A stretch of 64,000 bases of DNA from Achatina immaculata (GCA_009760885.1 CM019714.1:4706312-4770311), one strand, 5' to 3'. Positions 10,884 to 22,773 are shown, counted from the first letter of the stretch. The notes: generated by a model from the letters alone, not told the origin. A program made the numbers and translations.

Positions 10884-11361
10884 TCATTCATTAATTTGCA
10901 TGTCCCTTGCGGAACTTTGCCTCCCAAACAGCACTCCTGTAGGCCTCTCAGTTGTGAGCAAGATGGCCTGTCGCTGCTGCATCTATTTGCAGATCGTCAA
11001 CGATGTACTGCAGCCATCTTCACCTTGGTCTTCCTCTCTTTCTTTTTCCCATTATGTATCCTTTCAATACGGTCTTCTCTAAATTATCATGACGTTTAAT
11101 GTGTCCAAAATATTTAAGTTTTCTCTCTTTAATCCTCTTTACTAGCCAACCTTCTTCAATATTAAGTTCTTGTAGTATGGATATATTTGTTCTTTTTTGT
11201 GTCCATGATATTTGAAGAACTCTTCTGTAGCATTTACATTCAAAGGCATTTATGTGTTTCTCAGCTGTTTTGTTAAGTGTCCAGGTCTCACGGGGATATG
11301 TTGCGATGGGAAAGATGCATGCCCTTAAAAATCTTATTTTTGTGGTTCTGTCTGCTCCTGG
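10884..11361 (-). mobile_element. Non-LTR retrotransposon 3' part, family A
   Basis: The minus strand reads DRTTKIRFLRACIFPIATYP, ETWTLNKTAEKH, KCYRRVLQISWTQKRTN and LKYFGHIKRHDNLEKT, nearly identical to the thumb and tail of the 5885-7213 copy. Reading is lost after KRGRPR, but the DNA continues to the shared terminus (plus strand CATTCATTCATTAATTTGCA). There is no catalytic core. It is another 5'-truncated copy of the same family. Confidence 0.85.
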
Positions 11362-11971
11362 ACAATACTTCACTTGAGCAAAATAAGAAATAACTGTTCC
11401 AAATGGTAAAATTTGATGAAAGCAAACATTTTGGAAAAGGATTACGCTATTCTGAAATAACGTTGTGATCACAACAACCATACAACTTAGTATAAATGTT
11501 ATGAATTACTGCGTTGTGACTTTCTGTAAACACAATTCGGACCTCCCTGTAAAAGTGTCCTCTTATTTCTGTCTATTTTCCCTCTCCTGCCCGTGTGTCC
11601 ACGTACATCTTTGCAACTTGATCTTCCTGTGTTTGTAAACAACGAAAAAAAGGGGCGTAGGAGGCCTATAGCAGTCACTGAGGTGATGATGTCTAGCATT
11701 CGGGTTCCGTGTTGCAATTTAGTCAGTCTGTTCCAAGTAACAATAATTTCAATGTTTCCAGACAAGTCAGTTCTACTAACTAATCGTGCCAGGCAGTTCT
11801 ACTAACTGATCGTGCCAGTTCTTAATGAGGGAAACATGAAATATGACAGCATGCGTCAACGCTAAAATCTGAAAACATCTTCATTCGAATGTTGCTAGCA
11901 GATTTTCAACGTGCAAAGAAAACTTTTGCTGTCATTTGTTTTGTCTGTTTATTTTTCTTAAATCTCCCAGG
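11362..11971. other. No gene seen
   Basis: Mixed unique sequence. A 25-bp near-duplicate around 11770-11815 (AGTTCTACTAACTRATCGTG) is the only structure noted. Confidence 0.5.
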
Positions 11972-12245
11972 CATTAGCTACTGCCTCAGAAGTGGATTAC
12001 AGAACATTCATAAAGTGCAGTGCCAACTGGAAGACCATGGGTTCAATCCCGGGACCGGAAAAAAAAAAGCAACAACTCACAGGACATCTGGGAGTCATGA
12101 CCCAGAGGGGCCCACCCCTCTTAGAGTGTCAGGAGTTTAAAGGGCCGAAATACTTGTCTGGGGGGGGGGGGGTACTTCCTATGATGATCTGGAGGAGTTG
12201 TGTTGTTGTTCCGCTCTCTACGGTAGAGAGTTTCCTGCATATAAC
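11972..12245 (+). mobile_element. tRNA-derived SINE, type 1, copy 1
   Basis: The head contains a good Pol III box B-like word, GGGTTCAATCCC, at 12039-12050, preceded by tRNA-like sequence. The body carries CAACAACTCACAGGACATCT and GGAGTCATGACCCAGAGGGG. A second copy, reverse-complemented, lies at 21000-21262 and matches through GAGTTGTGTTGTTGTT to GAGTTTCCTGCAT. That gives an element of about 270 bp. A G12 run at about 12161 is shared as a variable G-tract. It is not a functional tRNA gene, because no complete cloverleaf is apparent. Confidence 0.75.
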
Positions 12246-13209
12246 TGATGTTTGCTTCTTACCATAATATCGATTCTATTTGATTGTAAACTTATCCTTT
12301 TTTTTTAATTCTTAAGGAATATAAAATGTTCCCAAGAAGATTAACTACTTTTTTAGAGTCACAGCGTAGTTAAAAAAAAGTATAAGTATTTTGGTCTTCC
12401 CTTGTCTTTTCTGACGGATTAAAAAGTGTTTCTGTTTCATTCGTGTGCACAACGATCGACATTCAAAAGTGAACGGTTCCCGTCAGAATATCTGGGCAAG
12501 GTGAAAGGTTAAAAGGTGATAGCCTCAGTTTGACACGAAATGAGGTCAGGGCTGTTTTGTTATGGCGGTATTGCTTTGACAGACGAGGTAGGTGATCGTA
12601 TGCTTCTCTCTCCTCTCTGTACACAGCATCCTCCACTTTCTTAACATTCTTCAGCGATCTGCAACGCTCTTACACTCATCTCTCATCATCAAATACCAAA
12701 TACGTGTTATCGTATGCGGGACTTGGATAAAAGATCTGGTAAGACTACGCGGAACTGTTGTGTGTTCTTGCGGGCGTGTAACAGGTTTGTGATGTCTGCC
12801 ATGCCCAGGGCCTTCTTGTCCGTTCTCTTCTCCTTCCCATCGCACGGTCTGTCACCTGATGCTTCTTCATCCTTCCTCTAGTGTTGAGATACCGGGAACC
12901 TGTTGCGTAGATGGTGAAGATTGACTGACAGTGTGTAAATCATTGACTGTAGTAGTGCAGACAGGGCAGGGCAACCCATGGCCAATCGTTGAAATGGCCG
13001 TATCACGTTTAGGAAATTCCAAAGACGTTTGTCGTTTTATGTGGCAGGAAGGAAGGCGAGAAATTGTGAGTGAGTTTGAATGTTTTGAGTAGAATGTTCA
13101 GTGCAAGATGTTGGTTATATTGCGCTCATATCGTGCTGGTAGTCACAAGCATGAGAAGATAATGAATTCGCGTGTGCATTATAATAAAGTGCCCTTCTGT
13201 TTGAGACTA
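12246..13209. other. No gene seen, about 1 kb
   Basis: Unique-looking sequence without array, motif or convincing open frame. Short frames of about 65 codons at 12592-12845 have no recognisable features. Confidence 0.5.
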
Positions 13210-13480
13210 CATGGAGGTTCAGTTTGACAAAACAGATAGAAAGAAGGAGGAACATGGTCAGAAACAAGAATGTTAGAAACTAAGATAAGCAATTATAAAT
13301 GAAGAGCACTCAACAATCCAATATTTGAGCACAAACCGTTTTTTAAGGATCTCATACAAAAACAAAAGATAAACACCAAGAATTGATGAAAAATTAAACA
13401 TTAATTTTTTTTGGTATCCTCCTTGTAAGAAAGGTACAAAATTTGCCCAGACAGATGTAGGTAATCACAAAGTGGAAGCA
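13210..13480 (+). repeat. Dispersed repeat, unclassified, copy 2
   Basis: It shares ordered blocks with 180-445: TTTTTAAGGATCTCATACAAA, TTGATGAAAAATTAAACA, a T-run, and CACAAAGTGGAAGCAGGCAA. Divergence is moderate. Confidence 0.55.
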
Positions 13481-13974
13481 GGCAATCGTTCTTCCGATGA
13501 ACAATCTCAGAAAGCTCTAGAACGGATTATTTTCTAAATAGACTGCCTCCACTCTGATGGAATCAACAATAAATTCAGTTTTCTTTAAACTACATCTCCA
13601 CATAGTTGCTACCTTTTTTTTTTTTTTGTTTCTGCTACTCGTGGCCAACTTTCTTGTCTTAGCCCCCACAAACTTTGCTGCATTTTCTCATTCTCATCGT
13701 GGACGATGTGAGGTTTATTTTATAGCTCTTTCTATCCTTATTCTCTAGCCACTGGAAGATTTTGATAACTTTGTTGTCTAGGCATCCATAGCAAGCAGTC
13801 TTGTCCTCTCAGTGTTTTGTATTCTTTTTTGAACCTTCCTTCAACAGCCCCTCCCATGCTGTCTTCTCACTTTTATTATCTGTGCCATTTGGCCGGCTTG
13901 TGGTTAGGCCGCAGATGTCATATGGGAGCAAGATGGAGCCATCTGGGGCATAACGACATGTTGTTTACCATATG
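13481..13974. other. No gene seen
   Basis: AT-rich with a T-run at 13614-13627. No coding or array signal is recognised. Confidence 0.5.
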
Positions 13975-14050
13975 ATACCCTTTGTCATCCTCCCTTTACC
14001 TCATTTCTCAGCCAATCACCTGCTTCCTTTTTGTGCTTACCTATGTCTAT
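13975..14050 (-). repeat. Dispersed repeat, unclassified, partial inverted copy
   Basis: The reverse complement matches the 3' part of the 180-445 element: GTGAGCACAAAG-like, AAGCAGGCAA-like, GAGAAATGAGG and AGGATG. It abuts a family B2 retrotransposon fragment. Confidence 0.5.
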
Positions 14051-14057
14051 CACACAA

Positions 14058-14545
14058 GCCAAGTCAGCATTCCAGACAATGAGACACATCTTGTGCAACA
14101 GATCCATATCTGTGGAAACAAGATTCTGAGTACTTAAATGTTACATCGAGCCAATTTTGTTTTATGGGTGTGAAGCATGGTCTGTGAATAAGAGAGTATA
14201 GCGAGAAATGGAGGCCATAGAAATGTGATTCATAAGAAGGATGTTGAAGATACCATGGACAGCTAAGAAAACCAACGAAGAAGTCTTAAGAGAGGCTGGA
14301 AAAGATCAGAAGCAGAAAATTGAGATTTAGAGGACATTTCATGAGAAGAGGAAAGTTGGAACACATTGTGGCAGCTGGAAAAATTGAGGGAAGAAGAGAA
14401 AGAGGAAGACTGAGAGAGAAGTTACTGGATGGACTGTCAGTGTGGCCAGGAAGAAAGTCACCGGTGGATCTCATAATCAAGTCTGAAGATAGGGAATTGT
14501 GGAGAGAAATGATCGCCTACGCCGCGCGGCATGGCACTTGAATTG
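14058..14545 (+). mobile_element. Non-LTR retrotransposon 3' part, family B2
   Basis: The plus strand reads fragments of LINE ORF2: AKSAFQTMRHILCNRSISVE, then YIEPILFYGCEAWSVNKRV with a stop, and IRRMLKIPWTAKKTNEEVLR. The open C-terminus has RFRGHFMRRGKLEHIVAAGK and ELWREMIAYAARHGT. It matches the minus-strand copy at 3722-4465. Stops and a frameshift show it is dead, and no catalytic domain is present. Confidence 0.8.
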
Positions 14546-14840
14546 AATGTCTATCTGAGTGCATTTTGTGCCCGTATTTTTTACAAGGATGCTAAAAAAA
14601 GCTGAGTGATTAATTTTTCATCTGTTATTGGTGTTTTCGTCTGTTATGTTGTTTTTGTACATAATCATTGAAAAAGACTTTTGCTCAGATAGTGGACTGC
14701 TACATGCTTTTCCTTTATATGTGCTCATCTTACTTTCGGCCATTCTTGTTTCTGTCCACTTTCCTCACTCTTTCTATCTTTCTGTAAAACTGAATCAGAC
14801 ATTGTCTGCTTCGTAATGAGAACCAGCCTTACCACAGTTG

Positions 14841-15545
14841 TTACAGGGACTGACATAGAGGGAGATGGATGATTTATTTGTTACAAGGACTGACATAGAG
14901 GGAGATGGATGATTTATTTATTACAAGGACTGACATAGAGGGAGATGGGTGATTTATTTGTTACAAGGACTGACATGGATGGATATAGATGATTTATTTG
15001 TTACAAGGACTGACATGGAGAGAGATGGATGATTTATTTGTTACAAGGACTGACATGGAGAGAGATGGATGATTTATTTGTTACAAGGACTGACATGGAT
15101 GGATATAGATGATTTATTTGTTACAAGGACTGACATGGATGGATATAGATGATTTATTTGTTACAAGGACTGACATGGATGGATATGGATGATTTATTTG
15201 TTACAAGGACTGACATAGAGGGAGATGGGTGATTTATTTGTTACAAGGACTGACATAGAGGGAGATGGGTGATTTATTTGTTACAAGGACTGACATGGAG
15301 GGAGATGGATGATTTACAAGCACTGACATGGATGGATATAGATGATTTATTTGTTACAAGGACTGACATAGAGGGAGATGGATGATTTATTTGTTACAAG
15401 CACTGACATGGATGGATATGGATAATTTATTTGTTACAAGGACTGACATGGAGGGAGATGGATGATTTATTTGTTACAGGGACTGAATAGAGGGAGATGG
15501 GTGATTTATTTGTTACGGGAACTGACATAGAGGAAGATAATGACA
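14841..15545 (+). repeat. 40-bp minisatellite, about 17 copies
   Basis: TTACAAGGACTGACATRGAK recurs every 40 bp (14881, 14921 and on) with GGATGATTTATTTG. Two unit types alternate irregularly (GAGGGAGATGG and GATGGATATAG), and a few units are shortened. Confidence 0.95.
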
Positions 15546-15789
15546 TATCATTTGTTACCTCAGCATTCTCAAATTGTTTCAGAAAAGACACCAAGGTGTT
15601 TTGTGATACAATCATAGAGACGCTGTAACACCTGGGACACTTTTTTTTGTGTGTGTATCTGCAAAGAAACTAAACTAGTGTAGAGTCTCTCCATATTTTG
15701 ACCATCTTAGTTTTCTTTTCATTTAAAAAAAAATGTTGTGTCAGTTTTATGATTTCTGAAAAAAATGTGCTCATTTTCTATTTTGTGTC

Positions 15790-15990
15790 TCATTTATGGT
15801 CTTTTGTTTTATGTCTCTTTCATGGTCTTTTATTTTATGTCTCTTCCATGGTCTTCTATTTTATGTCTCTTCCATGGTCTTCTATTTTATGTCTCTTGCA
15901 TGGTCTTCTATTTTATGTCTCTTTCATGGTCTTCTATTTTATGTGTCTTCCCTGGTCTTCTATTTTATGTGTCTTCCCTGGTCTCCTTGT
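15790..15990 (+). repeat. 26-bp minisatellite, about 7 copies
   Basis: CTCTTCCATGGTCTTCTATT recurs every 26 bp. Because 26 is not a multiple of three, all three forward frames read the same peptide in turn and none is stopped. This explains three overlapping open frames of about 80-108 codons. Confidence 0.95.
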
Positions 15991-16354
15991 TCTCCCCAGC
16001 ATGTCCGTGTCATATACAGTGTAATGGATTAAGACTGACACCACTTTGATCTTCCTTGAGTTTGCTCAAGTCACCAGACACTCAGCTTCAAGTGTCAAGT
16101 GGAATGTCAAATTCCCTTACATCTGTCAGTGGTGTCTTGAGAAGGTTGAAGAGCTCAGCAAGTTTTGGTTGCCAAGTATTCTGTGCCCTGTCCACCCCCC
16201 CTCATGTTCTTGTATCAAAGACCTGGTTTTAGACTGTGTAATATTGTTTTTCTTTGATTTTGGATTTATGCACTCAGTATTTGATAACTACAAACATTTC
16301 TTGTATGCAGTGGTTTAGAAAAGTCCATTTTAGACATCATTAAGATGAGTTCTG
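15991..16354. other. No gene seen
   Basis: Unique-looking spacer between two arrays. An open frame of 90 codons at 16046-16318 shows no recognisable domain. Confidence 0.45.
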
Positions 16355-17705
16355 ATGTTGTAGAGGCTTTCTGTAGCTGCAGGCTGCAGGTCCTTGTACA
16401 GCTTTCTGTAGCTGCAAGTCCTTGTAGAGGCTTTCTGTAGCTGCAAGTCCTTGTAGAAGCTTTCTGTAGCTACAGGCTGTAGGTCCTTGTAGAGGTTTTC
16501 TGTAGCTGCAAGTCCTTGTAGAGGCTTTCTGTAGCTGCAAGTCCTTGTAGAAGCTTTCTGTAGCTACAGGCTGTAGGTCCTTGTAGAGGTTTTCTGTAGC
16601 TTCAGTTCCTTGTAGAGGCTTTCTGTAGCTACAGGTCCTTATAGAGGCTTTCTGTAGCTTCAGGTCCTTGTAGAGGCTTTCTGTAGCTACAGGTCCTTAT
16701 AGAGACTTTCTGTAGATTCAGATCCTTGTAGAGGCTTTCTGTAGCTACAGGTCCTTGTAGAGGCTTTCTGTAGCTGCAGGTCCTTGTAGAGGCTTTCTGT
16801 AGCTGCAGGCCCATGTAGAGGCTTTCTGTAGATTCAGGTCCTTGTAGAGGCTTTCTGTAGCTACAGGTCCTTGTAGATGCTTTCTGTAGCTGCAGGTCCT
16901 TTTAGATGCTTTCTGTAGCTTCAGGTCCTTTTAGAGGCTTTCTGTAGCTGCAGGTCCTTGTAGAGGCTTTCTGTAACTGCAGGCTGCAGGTCCTTTCCTT
17001 GTAGAGGCTTTCTGTAGCTTCAGGTCCTTATAGAGGCTTTCTGTAGCTACAGGTCTTTATAGAGGCTTTCTGTAGCTGCAGGCTGCAGGTCCTTGTAGAG
17101 GCTTTCTGTAGCTACAGGTCCTTGTAGAGGCTTTCTGTAGCTGCAGGTCCTTGTAGAGGCTTTCTGTAGCTGCAGGCCCATGTAGAGGCTTTCTGTAGAT
17201 TCAGGTCCTTGTAGAGGCTTTCTGTAGCTACAGGTCCTTGTAGATGCTTTCTGTAGCTGCAGGTCCTTTTAGATGCTTTCTGTAGCTTCAGGTCCTTTTA
17301 GAGGCTTTCTGTAGCTGCAGGTCCTTGTAGAGGCTTTCTGTAACTGCAGGCTGCAGGTCCTTTCCTTGTAGAGGCTTTCTGTAGCTTCAGGTCCTTATAG
17401 AGGCTTTCTGTAGCTACAGGTCTTTATAGAGGCTTTCTGTAGCTGCAGGCTGCAGGTCCTTGTAGAGGCTTTCTGTAGCTACAGGTCCTTGTAGAGGCTT
17501 TCTGTAGCTGCAGGTCCTTGTAGAGGCTTTCTGTAGCTTCAGGTCCTTGTAGAGGCTTTCTATAGCTACAGGTCCTTATAGAGGCTTTCTGTAGCTACAG
17601 GTCCTTGTAGAGGCTTTCTGTAGCTGCAGGCTGCAGGTCCTTGTAGAGGTAGATTCAGATCCTTGTAGAGGCTTTCTGTAGCTGCAGGTCCTTGTAGATG
17701 TTGTT
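16355..17705 (+). repeat. 29-bp minisatellite with 367-bp higher-order repeat
   Basis: AGGCTTTCTGTAGCTGCAGG recurs every 29 bp for 1.35 kb (about 45 units). Variants include CTACAGG, CTTCAGG and ATTCAGG, plus inserts of GCTGCAGG or TTTCC. A marked block with GCAGGCCCATGTAG occurs at 16805 and again at 17172 with matching neighbours, so about 367 bp has been copied in tandem as a super-unit. Confidence 0.95.
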
Positions 17706-17867
17706 GTGGTGATCTTAACACATGGCCATCATGTGCTTGGAGAGACTCTCTTGTGGATTATAGTGTGATGTTTCAACACCTGGAGCAGATCCAAAGAGTC
17801 GCAGGAATCTTGAGAAGCTTCAGTGCTGTGAGACAGACATTCCATTTTTTTGTTTGTTTGTCTTAAT

Positions 17868-17990
17868 ACAGAGAGAGAGAGAGAGGAGAGAGAGTGTGAG
17901 TGAGTGAATGAGAGAATGAGTGAGAGAGAGAGTTTGAGAGAGATAGTGTGAGAAAGAGAGTGTGTGAGAGAGAGAGAGAGAGTGTGTGTG
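17868..17990 (+). repeat. GA-rich microsatellite
   Basis: Imperfect (GA)n with interspersed GTGTGA and GAATGAG blocks. Confidence 0.85.
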
Positions 17991-18171
17991 TTATGATTTA
18001 TGCAAGTTTTATGATAACCTGATGCTTTTGTCATGTCAGCGTTTGTACTGACATGTTCTTGGTGCTAAGATGTTTCATCAGAACATGTTCTTGATACCAT
18101 GTTTCTTCAGAGATTGGCTTGTGGTGACATGTACTTGTGAGCACAAACAGATTAATGAAAACAATATGTTT

Positions 18172-18692
18172 TGTGGTCATTGTGTGAGTACAGTAGAGTT
18201 TGTGAGTTTATGACAGCTGTTGTGTGAGTACAGCAAACCTTGTGAGTTTATGACAATCATTGTGTGAGTACAGCAAGTCTTGTGAGTTTATGACAACTGT
18301 TGTGTGAGTACAGCAAATCTTGTGAGTTTATGACAGCTGTTGTGTGAGTACAGCAAATCTTGTGAGTTTATGACAACTGTTGTGTGAGTACAGCAAATCT
18401 TGTGAGTTTATGACAGCTGTTGTGTGAGTACAGCAAATCTTGTGAGTTTATGACAGCTGTTGTGTGAGTACAGCAAATCTTGTGAGTTTATGACAACTGT
18501 TGTGTGAGTACAGCAAATCTTATGAGTTTATGACAACTGGTTTGTGAGTACAGCAAATCTTGTGAGTTTATGACAACTGGTTTGTGAGTACAGCAAATCT
18601 TGTGAGTTTATGACAACTGTTGTGTGAGTACAGCAAATCTTATGAGTTTATGACAACTGTTGTGTGAGTACAGCAGATCTTGTGAGTTTATT
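18172..18692 (+). repeat. 40-bp minisatellite, 13 copies
   Basis: TGTGTGAGTACAGCAAATCT with TGTGAGTTTATGACA repeats every 40 bp with very few changes. It is unrelated in sequence to the 40-bp array at 14841. Confidence 0.95.
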
Positions 18693-20157
18693 CAAACATT
18701 ATTTTATGATGGAGTTAAATGTCCAAGAAGACCTTTCTGAGTAATCTTTGTGAAAATTGTCAAGAAGTTGTACTTGCTCACATGTTTGTGTGCGTATGCG
18801 TGTGTGCGCGCGAGAGAGAGAGAGAGGGAAGGAGAGTGAGTTTTTACTTACAATAGCCTATCTCTATATAATCTTATACAGAGTAATTTCCCCCTTTTGT
18901 CATGTTGTACTTCCCTTTGACTGACAACAGTGATCTTACAATCAGAGCCGTAGTCTTGGTCCCCTGCGTAAGATGAAAGGACTGGGTTGTTAAACTTGCT
19001 GGGTTTGTACAGGCTACAGGTCCCAAGTTTAGCCTTGCTGTCTGCTCAGTGTTGGATGATGATCCTGGCTGGATAACAGGGATGTTGGAGGGTGGGGGGG
19101 AGGACGGGAGAAGCCACATTCTGTCGCTTTGTTTGGAGAAGTGTCTTAAAACGTGTTGTAGAAGTACTGTGACAGATAGAAGTTTTTGATACAATCCAGG
19201 CCTTTGTTCATGCAGAACTTGGTGCAGGTTTCAGATGTAAGAAGGGGGGGGGGTGTTGGGTGGTGGCACTCTCCACTTTGTATAAGATAAAACAATTCTG
19301 TCATGCCCTACACTTGGCAGTTTCTGTTGTTGAGTAAAGTTTTGTGGGGTTGTCTGTCGTACGTAGAGACATATATATAGCAGAGACTTATGTGTAGGAA
19401 GGTTTCTTGTATTATTTGGCTACAGTTATATGTTGCCTGTTTATTTGGCTACAGTTTTTATGTTTTCTGTTTGTTTACAGTTGTCTGTTTATTTGGCTAC
19501 AGTTGTTTGGCTGTTCCGGGTATATAGTGGCCACAGCTACAAGCTGTCAGTTCTACGGTTATACTTTGTTGCTGTGGCTATAGTATACGCAACTTTTGCT
19601 GACTTCAGCTACAAGCTGTCAGTTTCGTGGCTACAGTTATGTTTATTTTTGCTGAGTAGAGTTTACAGACATAAGACAGGCAGGAGAACAGACAAGACAT
19701 CCACAGCCCAGGCTGTGATAACCTCAGCAGACTGTGGAGAGATCAGTCGCCTGGCTTACATTAGCATTGATTTTTTCCTTGACGCTACAGATCAGCCCCG
19801 CTTATTTGGCCAATCTCAGAGCCTGGTTACCTTCCTGGGAGTTCTTTCTCTCAGCCTCCCCCCTCGGTGTGGCTTACGTCCCCTTGTGACATGTAATGCT
19901 GCCGAGACTGTCAGTTGAGGTCTGCTGTATGTGGTGCTATGTAGTGTGCTTACATGTAAGCCTAGCTGACGTCCTGGGTTTAGATGGCTGGCTGATCTGG
20001 CTTACCTGTTGTCCTACTAACTTGCTAGCCAGGCCCGGCCTTGTTTGCTTTATCTTGGATGTTTTATTTGCTGTGTGACGATAGGTGTATGACTGGAAGG
20101 TGTGGTAAGTAGGTTAGTGTGTCGTATGGTTTCCAGCCTGTGTTTCTCTTATGTCGG
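18693..20157. other. No gene seen, 1.5 kb
   Basis: A (GA)n tract lies at about 18809-18830. At 19420-19650, short words (TTGGCTACAGTT and CTACAAGCTGTCAGTT) recur without a regular period. A 162-codon frame at 19430-19918 is mostly these words and has no known domain. No exon is supported. Confidence 0.5.
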
Positions 20158-20400
20158 GGTTTGTGTGCATATGAGCTTACGTTATGTTATATCAGAGTTT
20201 TGTGTCCATATGAGCTTACGTTATGTTATATCAGAGTTTTGTGTGCATATGAGCTTACGTTATGTTATATCAGAGTTTTGTGTGCATATGAGCTTACGTT
20301 ATGTTATATCAGAGTTTTGTGTGCATATGAGCTTACGTTATGTTATATCAGAGTTTTGTGTGCATATGAACTTACGTTATGTTATATCAGTTTTGTGTAT
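20158..20400 (+). repeat. 39-bp minisatellite, 6 copies
   Basis: TGTGTGCATATGAGCTTACG recurs every 39 bp. The 13-codon period keeps more than one forward frame open (for example FCVHMSLRYVISE). Units are nearly identical. Confidence 0.95.
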
Positions 20401-20999
20401 GGTTTGATTATGTTTTATGATCAGCGATGGCGCTGGTGTTTGTCGAAGTGGGCACACACTTGCTGAAGTAGTTTCCCCAAATACCGCTTTCTTCCTTAGC
20501 ACAACATTCGGTACCTTATACCTTTTTTTTTATTTAAAATTAAACACGTTTTACAAACATCAGCGGGAATGAAATGTTGGCGCCAAGTTTTTTCTGAGCT
20601 TCTGTGCTACGAGATTTACTGTTGACAAAATGCTATCTTGCTGTCAGAGATGGCTCTTCTATACAAACTGAACATCATCAGCCTGCTAGTCCAGTTTTCA
20701 TTGGTTGATTGTTTTTTTTAAAAACTAAGTTTCCGATAATATAAACCGGTTACAGTAACCGAGGATTTCCAGAACTTTTTCTCGGTTTATCGGTAAATTA
20801 ACGATGGCTGGCGGCTAACCTGATCAGCGGTTGTGTGTGATTGAAAGAGTTCTTCTCCGACTCTCTGACATGTACAGAAGAACCTCGTGTTCCAGCTGGT
20901 GATCTTTTTCTTAGTGCTGCCATCCTTGCCGTTCTCGCGTTTTCTCAGGTCATCAGATCATTTCTTCTTCTTCTTTTGTTGTTGTTGTGCTGATTCACA
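20401..20999. other. No gene seen
   Basis: Unique sequence without recognised signals. Confidence 0.5.
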
Positions 21000-21262
21000 T
21001 TACCATGCAGGAAACTCTACTGTGGAGACCGAAACAACAACACAACTCCTTCAGATCATCAGAGGAAGTACTCTCTTCCCCCCCCCCTCCAGACAAGTGT
21101 TTCGGCCCTATTAAACTCCTGACACTCTAAGGGGGGGATGGGTGGGCCCCTCTGCGTCATGACTCCCAGAGGTCTTGTGAGTTGTTGCTTTTCGTCCCGG
21201 GATTGAATTGGCACTGCACTTTGAAATGCGTCTTTAGCGGCCTAGCTACGGAGGACTGGCAT
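21000..21262 (-). mobile_element. tRNA-derived SINE, type 1, copy 2
   Basis: The reverse complement matches 11972-12245 from the tRNA-like head (TTCAATCCCGGGAC) through CAACAACTCACAAGACCTCT, GGAGTCATGACGCAGAGGGG and GAGTTGTGTTGTTGTT to a GAGTTTCCTGCAT end. The two copies share an internal G-tract. Copy 2 ends about 45 bp before the 65-bp array. Confidence 0.75.
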
Positions 21263-21304
21263 TGGTTGTGGCAAACGAAACTATTTATGTTCTCAGTGCT
21301 TGTT

Positions 21305-21962
21305 TCAGTGCTTATGATCTGTTCATAATGTGAACATTTTCCTGGTGATGTACGTCATGTCCGCTCACATTACCAGCTTATGATCTGTTCATAATGTGAA
21401 CATTTCCTGGTGATGTACGTCATGTCCGCTCACATTACCAGCTTATGATCTGTTCATAATGTGAACATTTCCTGGTGATGTACGTCATGTCCGCTCACAT
21501 TACCAGCTTATGATCTGTTCATAATGTGAACATTTCCTGGTGATGTACGTCATGTCCGCTCACATTACCAGCTTATGATCTGTTCATAATGTGAACATTT
21601 CCTGGTGATGTACGTCATGTCCGCTCACATTACCAGCTTATGATCTGTTCATAATGTGAACATTTCCTGGTGATGTACGTCATGTCCGCTCACATTACCA
21701 GCTTATGATCTGTTCATAATGTGAACATTTCCTGGTGATGTACATCATCTCCGCTCACATTACCAGCTTATGTCTGTTCATAATGTGAACATTTTCCTCA
21801 TGATGTACATCATCTCCGCTCACATTACCAGCTTATGTCTGTTCATAATGTGAACATTTTCCTCATGATGTACATCATGTCCGCTCACATTACCAGCTTA
21901 TGTCTGTTCATAATGTGAACATTTTCCTCATGATGTACATCATCTCCGCTCACATTACCAGC
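21305..21962 (+). repeat. 65-bp minisatellite, copy 1
   Basis: AGCTTATGATCTGTTCATAA recurs every 65 bp (21375, 21440 and on), about ten units. Units at the right end carry CTCATGATGTACATCATC in place of CTGGTGATGTACGTCATG. Each unit contains short inverted words such as TGATGTACATCA. Confidence 0.95.
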
Positions 21963-22387
21963 GTGTGTCTGGTGAGATTACGAGATTACATTTTGTCAGG
22001 AAATATTGCTGACACTCTGTATCCCTGCTACAAGTAGAAAGTTCCCGCAGAAGCAGATTAGCCTGACCGTCCTGCTGGACAGATGTGATTGAGCGGTCAT
22101 CTGGCGACAGATTTAACACCGGAGTGACACGACGCTGACTTATTAGTCCAGGCATTCATTTCTCAGCCATCATCTTCTTCGTCCTGTTCAAAACTCGCCA
22201 CGTCTTTCCCAGTCACTCTTCCAGAACATCGTCCCCAGCTATTTGTCGTCACAAGCCAGCGCTTCTCATACTTTTTTTTACGCGGAGCGTTCTTTCTTGT
22301 ATATTGTATGGTCTGTGAAAAAAAGAGGAGCAGATATGATAAGACAGCGGAAAAAGTGAATCATGAACAATAGGCAAGTCTGCACAA
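21963..22387. other. Unique spacer inside duplication, copy 1
   Basis: Unique DNA repeated nearly base for base at 23771-24199. No coding function is recognised. The 66-codon minus frame is identical in both copies but has no known motif. Confidence 0.5.
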
Positions 22388-22742
22388 AAATCATTGGAAG
22401 CAGCAGAAATGTGGTTTATTAAAAGAATGTTGCGAATCCCCTGGACAGCAAAAATAACTAATGGAGAATGTATGAGAAGAGCTGGAGAGACAAAAAATAT
22501 TGTCAGAAAGATAAGAGAGAGAATGTACTTTCATAGGACATGCAATGAGAAGAGGGGGCATTGAAAATATTATAACAACAGGAAAAACAGAAGAAAGAAG
22601 ATCAAGAGAAATGATACTGGACAGTCTGACGGGATGGTGTGAGAGGAGATCACCAACTGAACTGATGGCCTGCATGAAGGATCGTGTACTCTGGAGAAGC
22701 ATAGTAGCCAACACCAGTCGGCACGGCACCTGATGATGATGA
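22388..22742 (+). mobile_element. Non-LTR retrotransposon 3' end, family B
   Basis: The plus strand reads EAAEMWFIKRMLRIPWTAKI, RRAGETKNIV, then after a frame change FIGHAMRRGGIENIITTGKT, SLTGWCERRSPTELMACMKD and VANTSRHGT with stops. A (GAT)n tail ends at about 22742. It lacks the SRGRPRE block kept at 54715 because of a small deletion. No catalytic domain remains. Confidence 0.85.
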
Positions 22743-22773
22743 TGAGCGGAAAAAAGATTCGATATTTCTTATT

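Noticed and set aside
12030..12055. tRNA gene suggested by box B-like GGGTTCAATCCC
   Set aside because: No complete cloverleaf or anticodon arm is apparent, and the sequence is shared with a second dispersed copy, so SINE is the better call.
19430..19918. 162-codon plus-strand frame
   Set aside because: Built largely from recurring words (GGCTACAGTT and CTACAAGCTGTCAG). It has no domain, signal or splice context that I trust.
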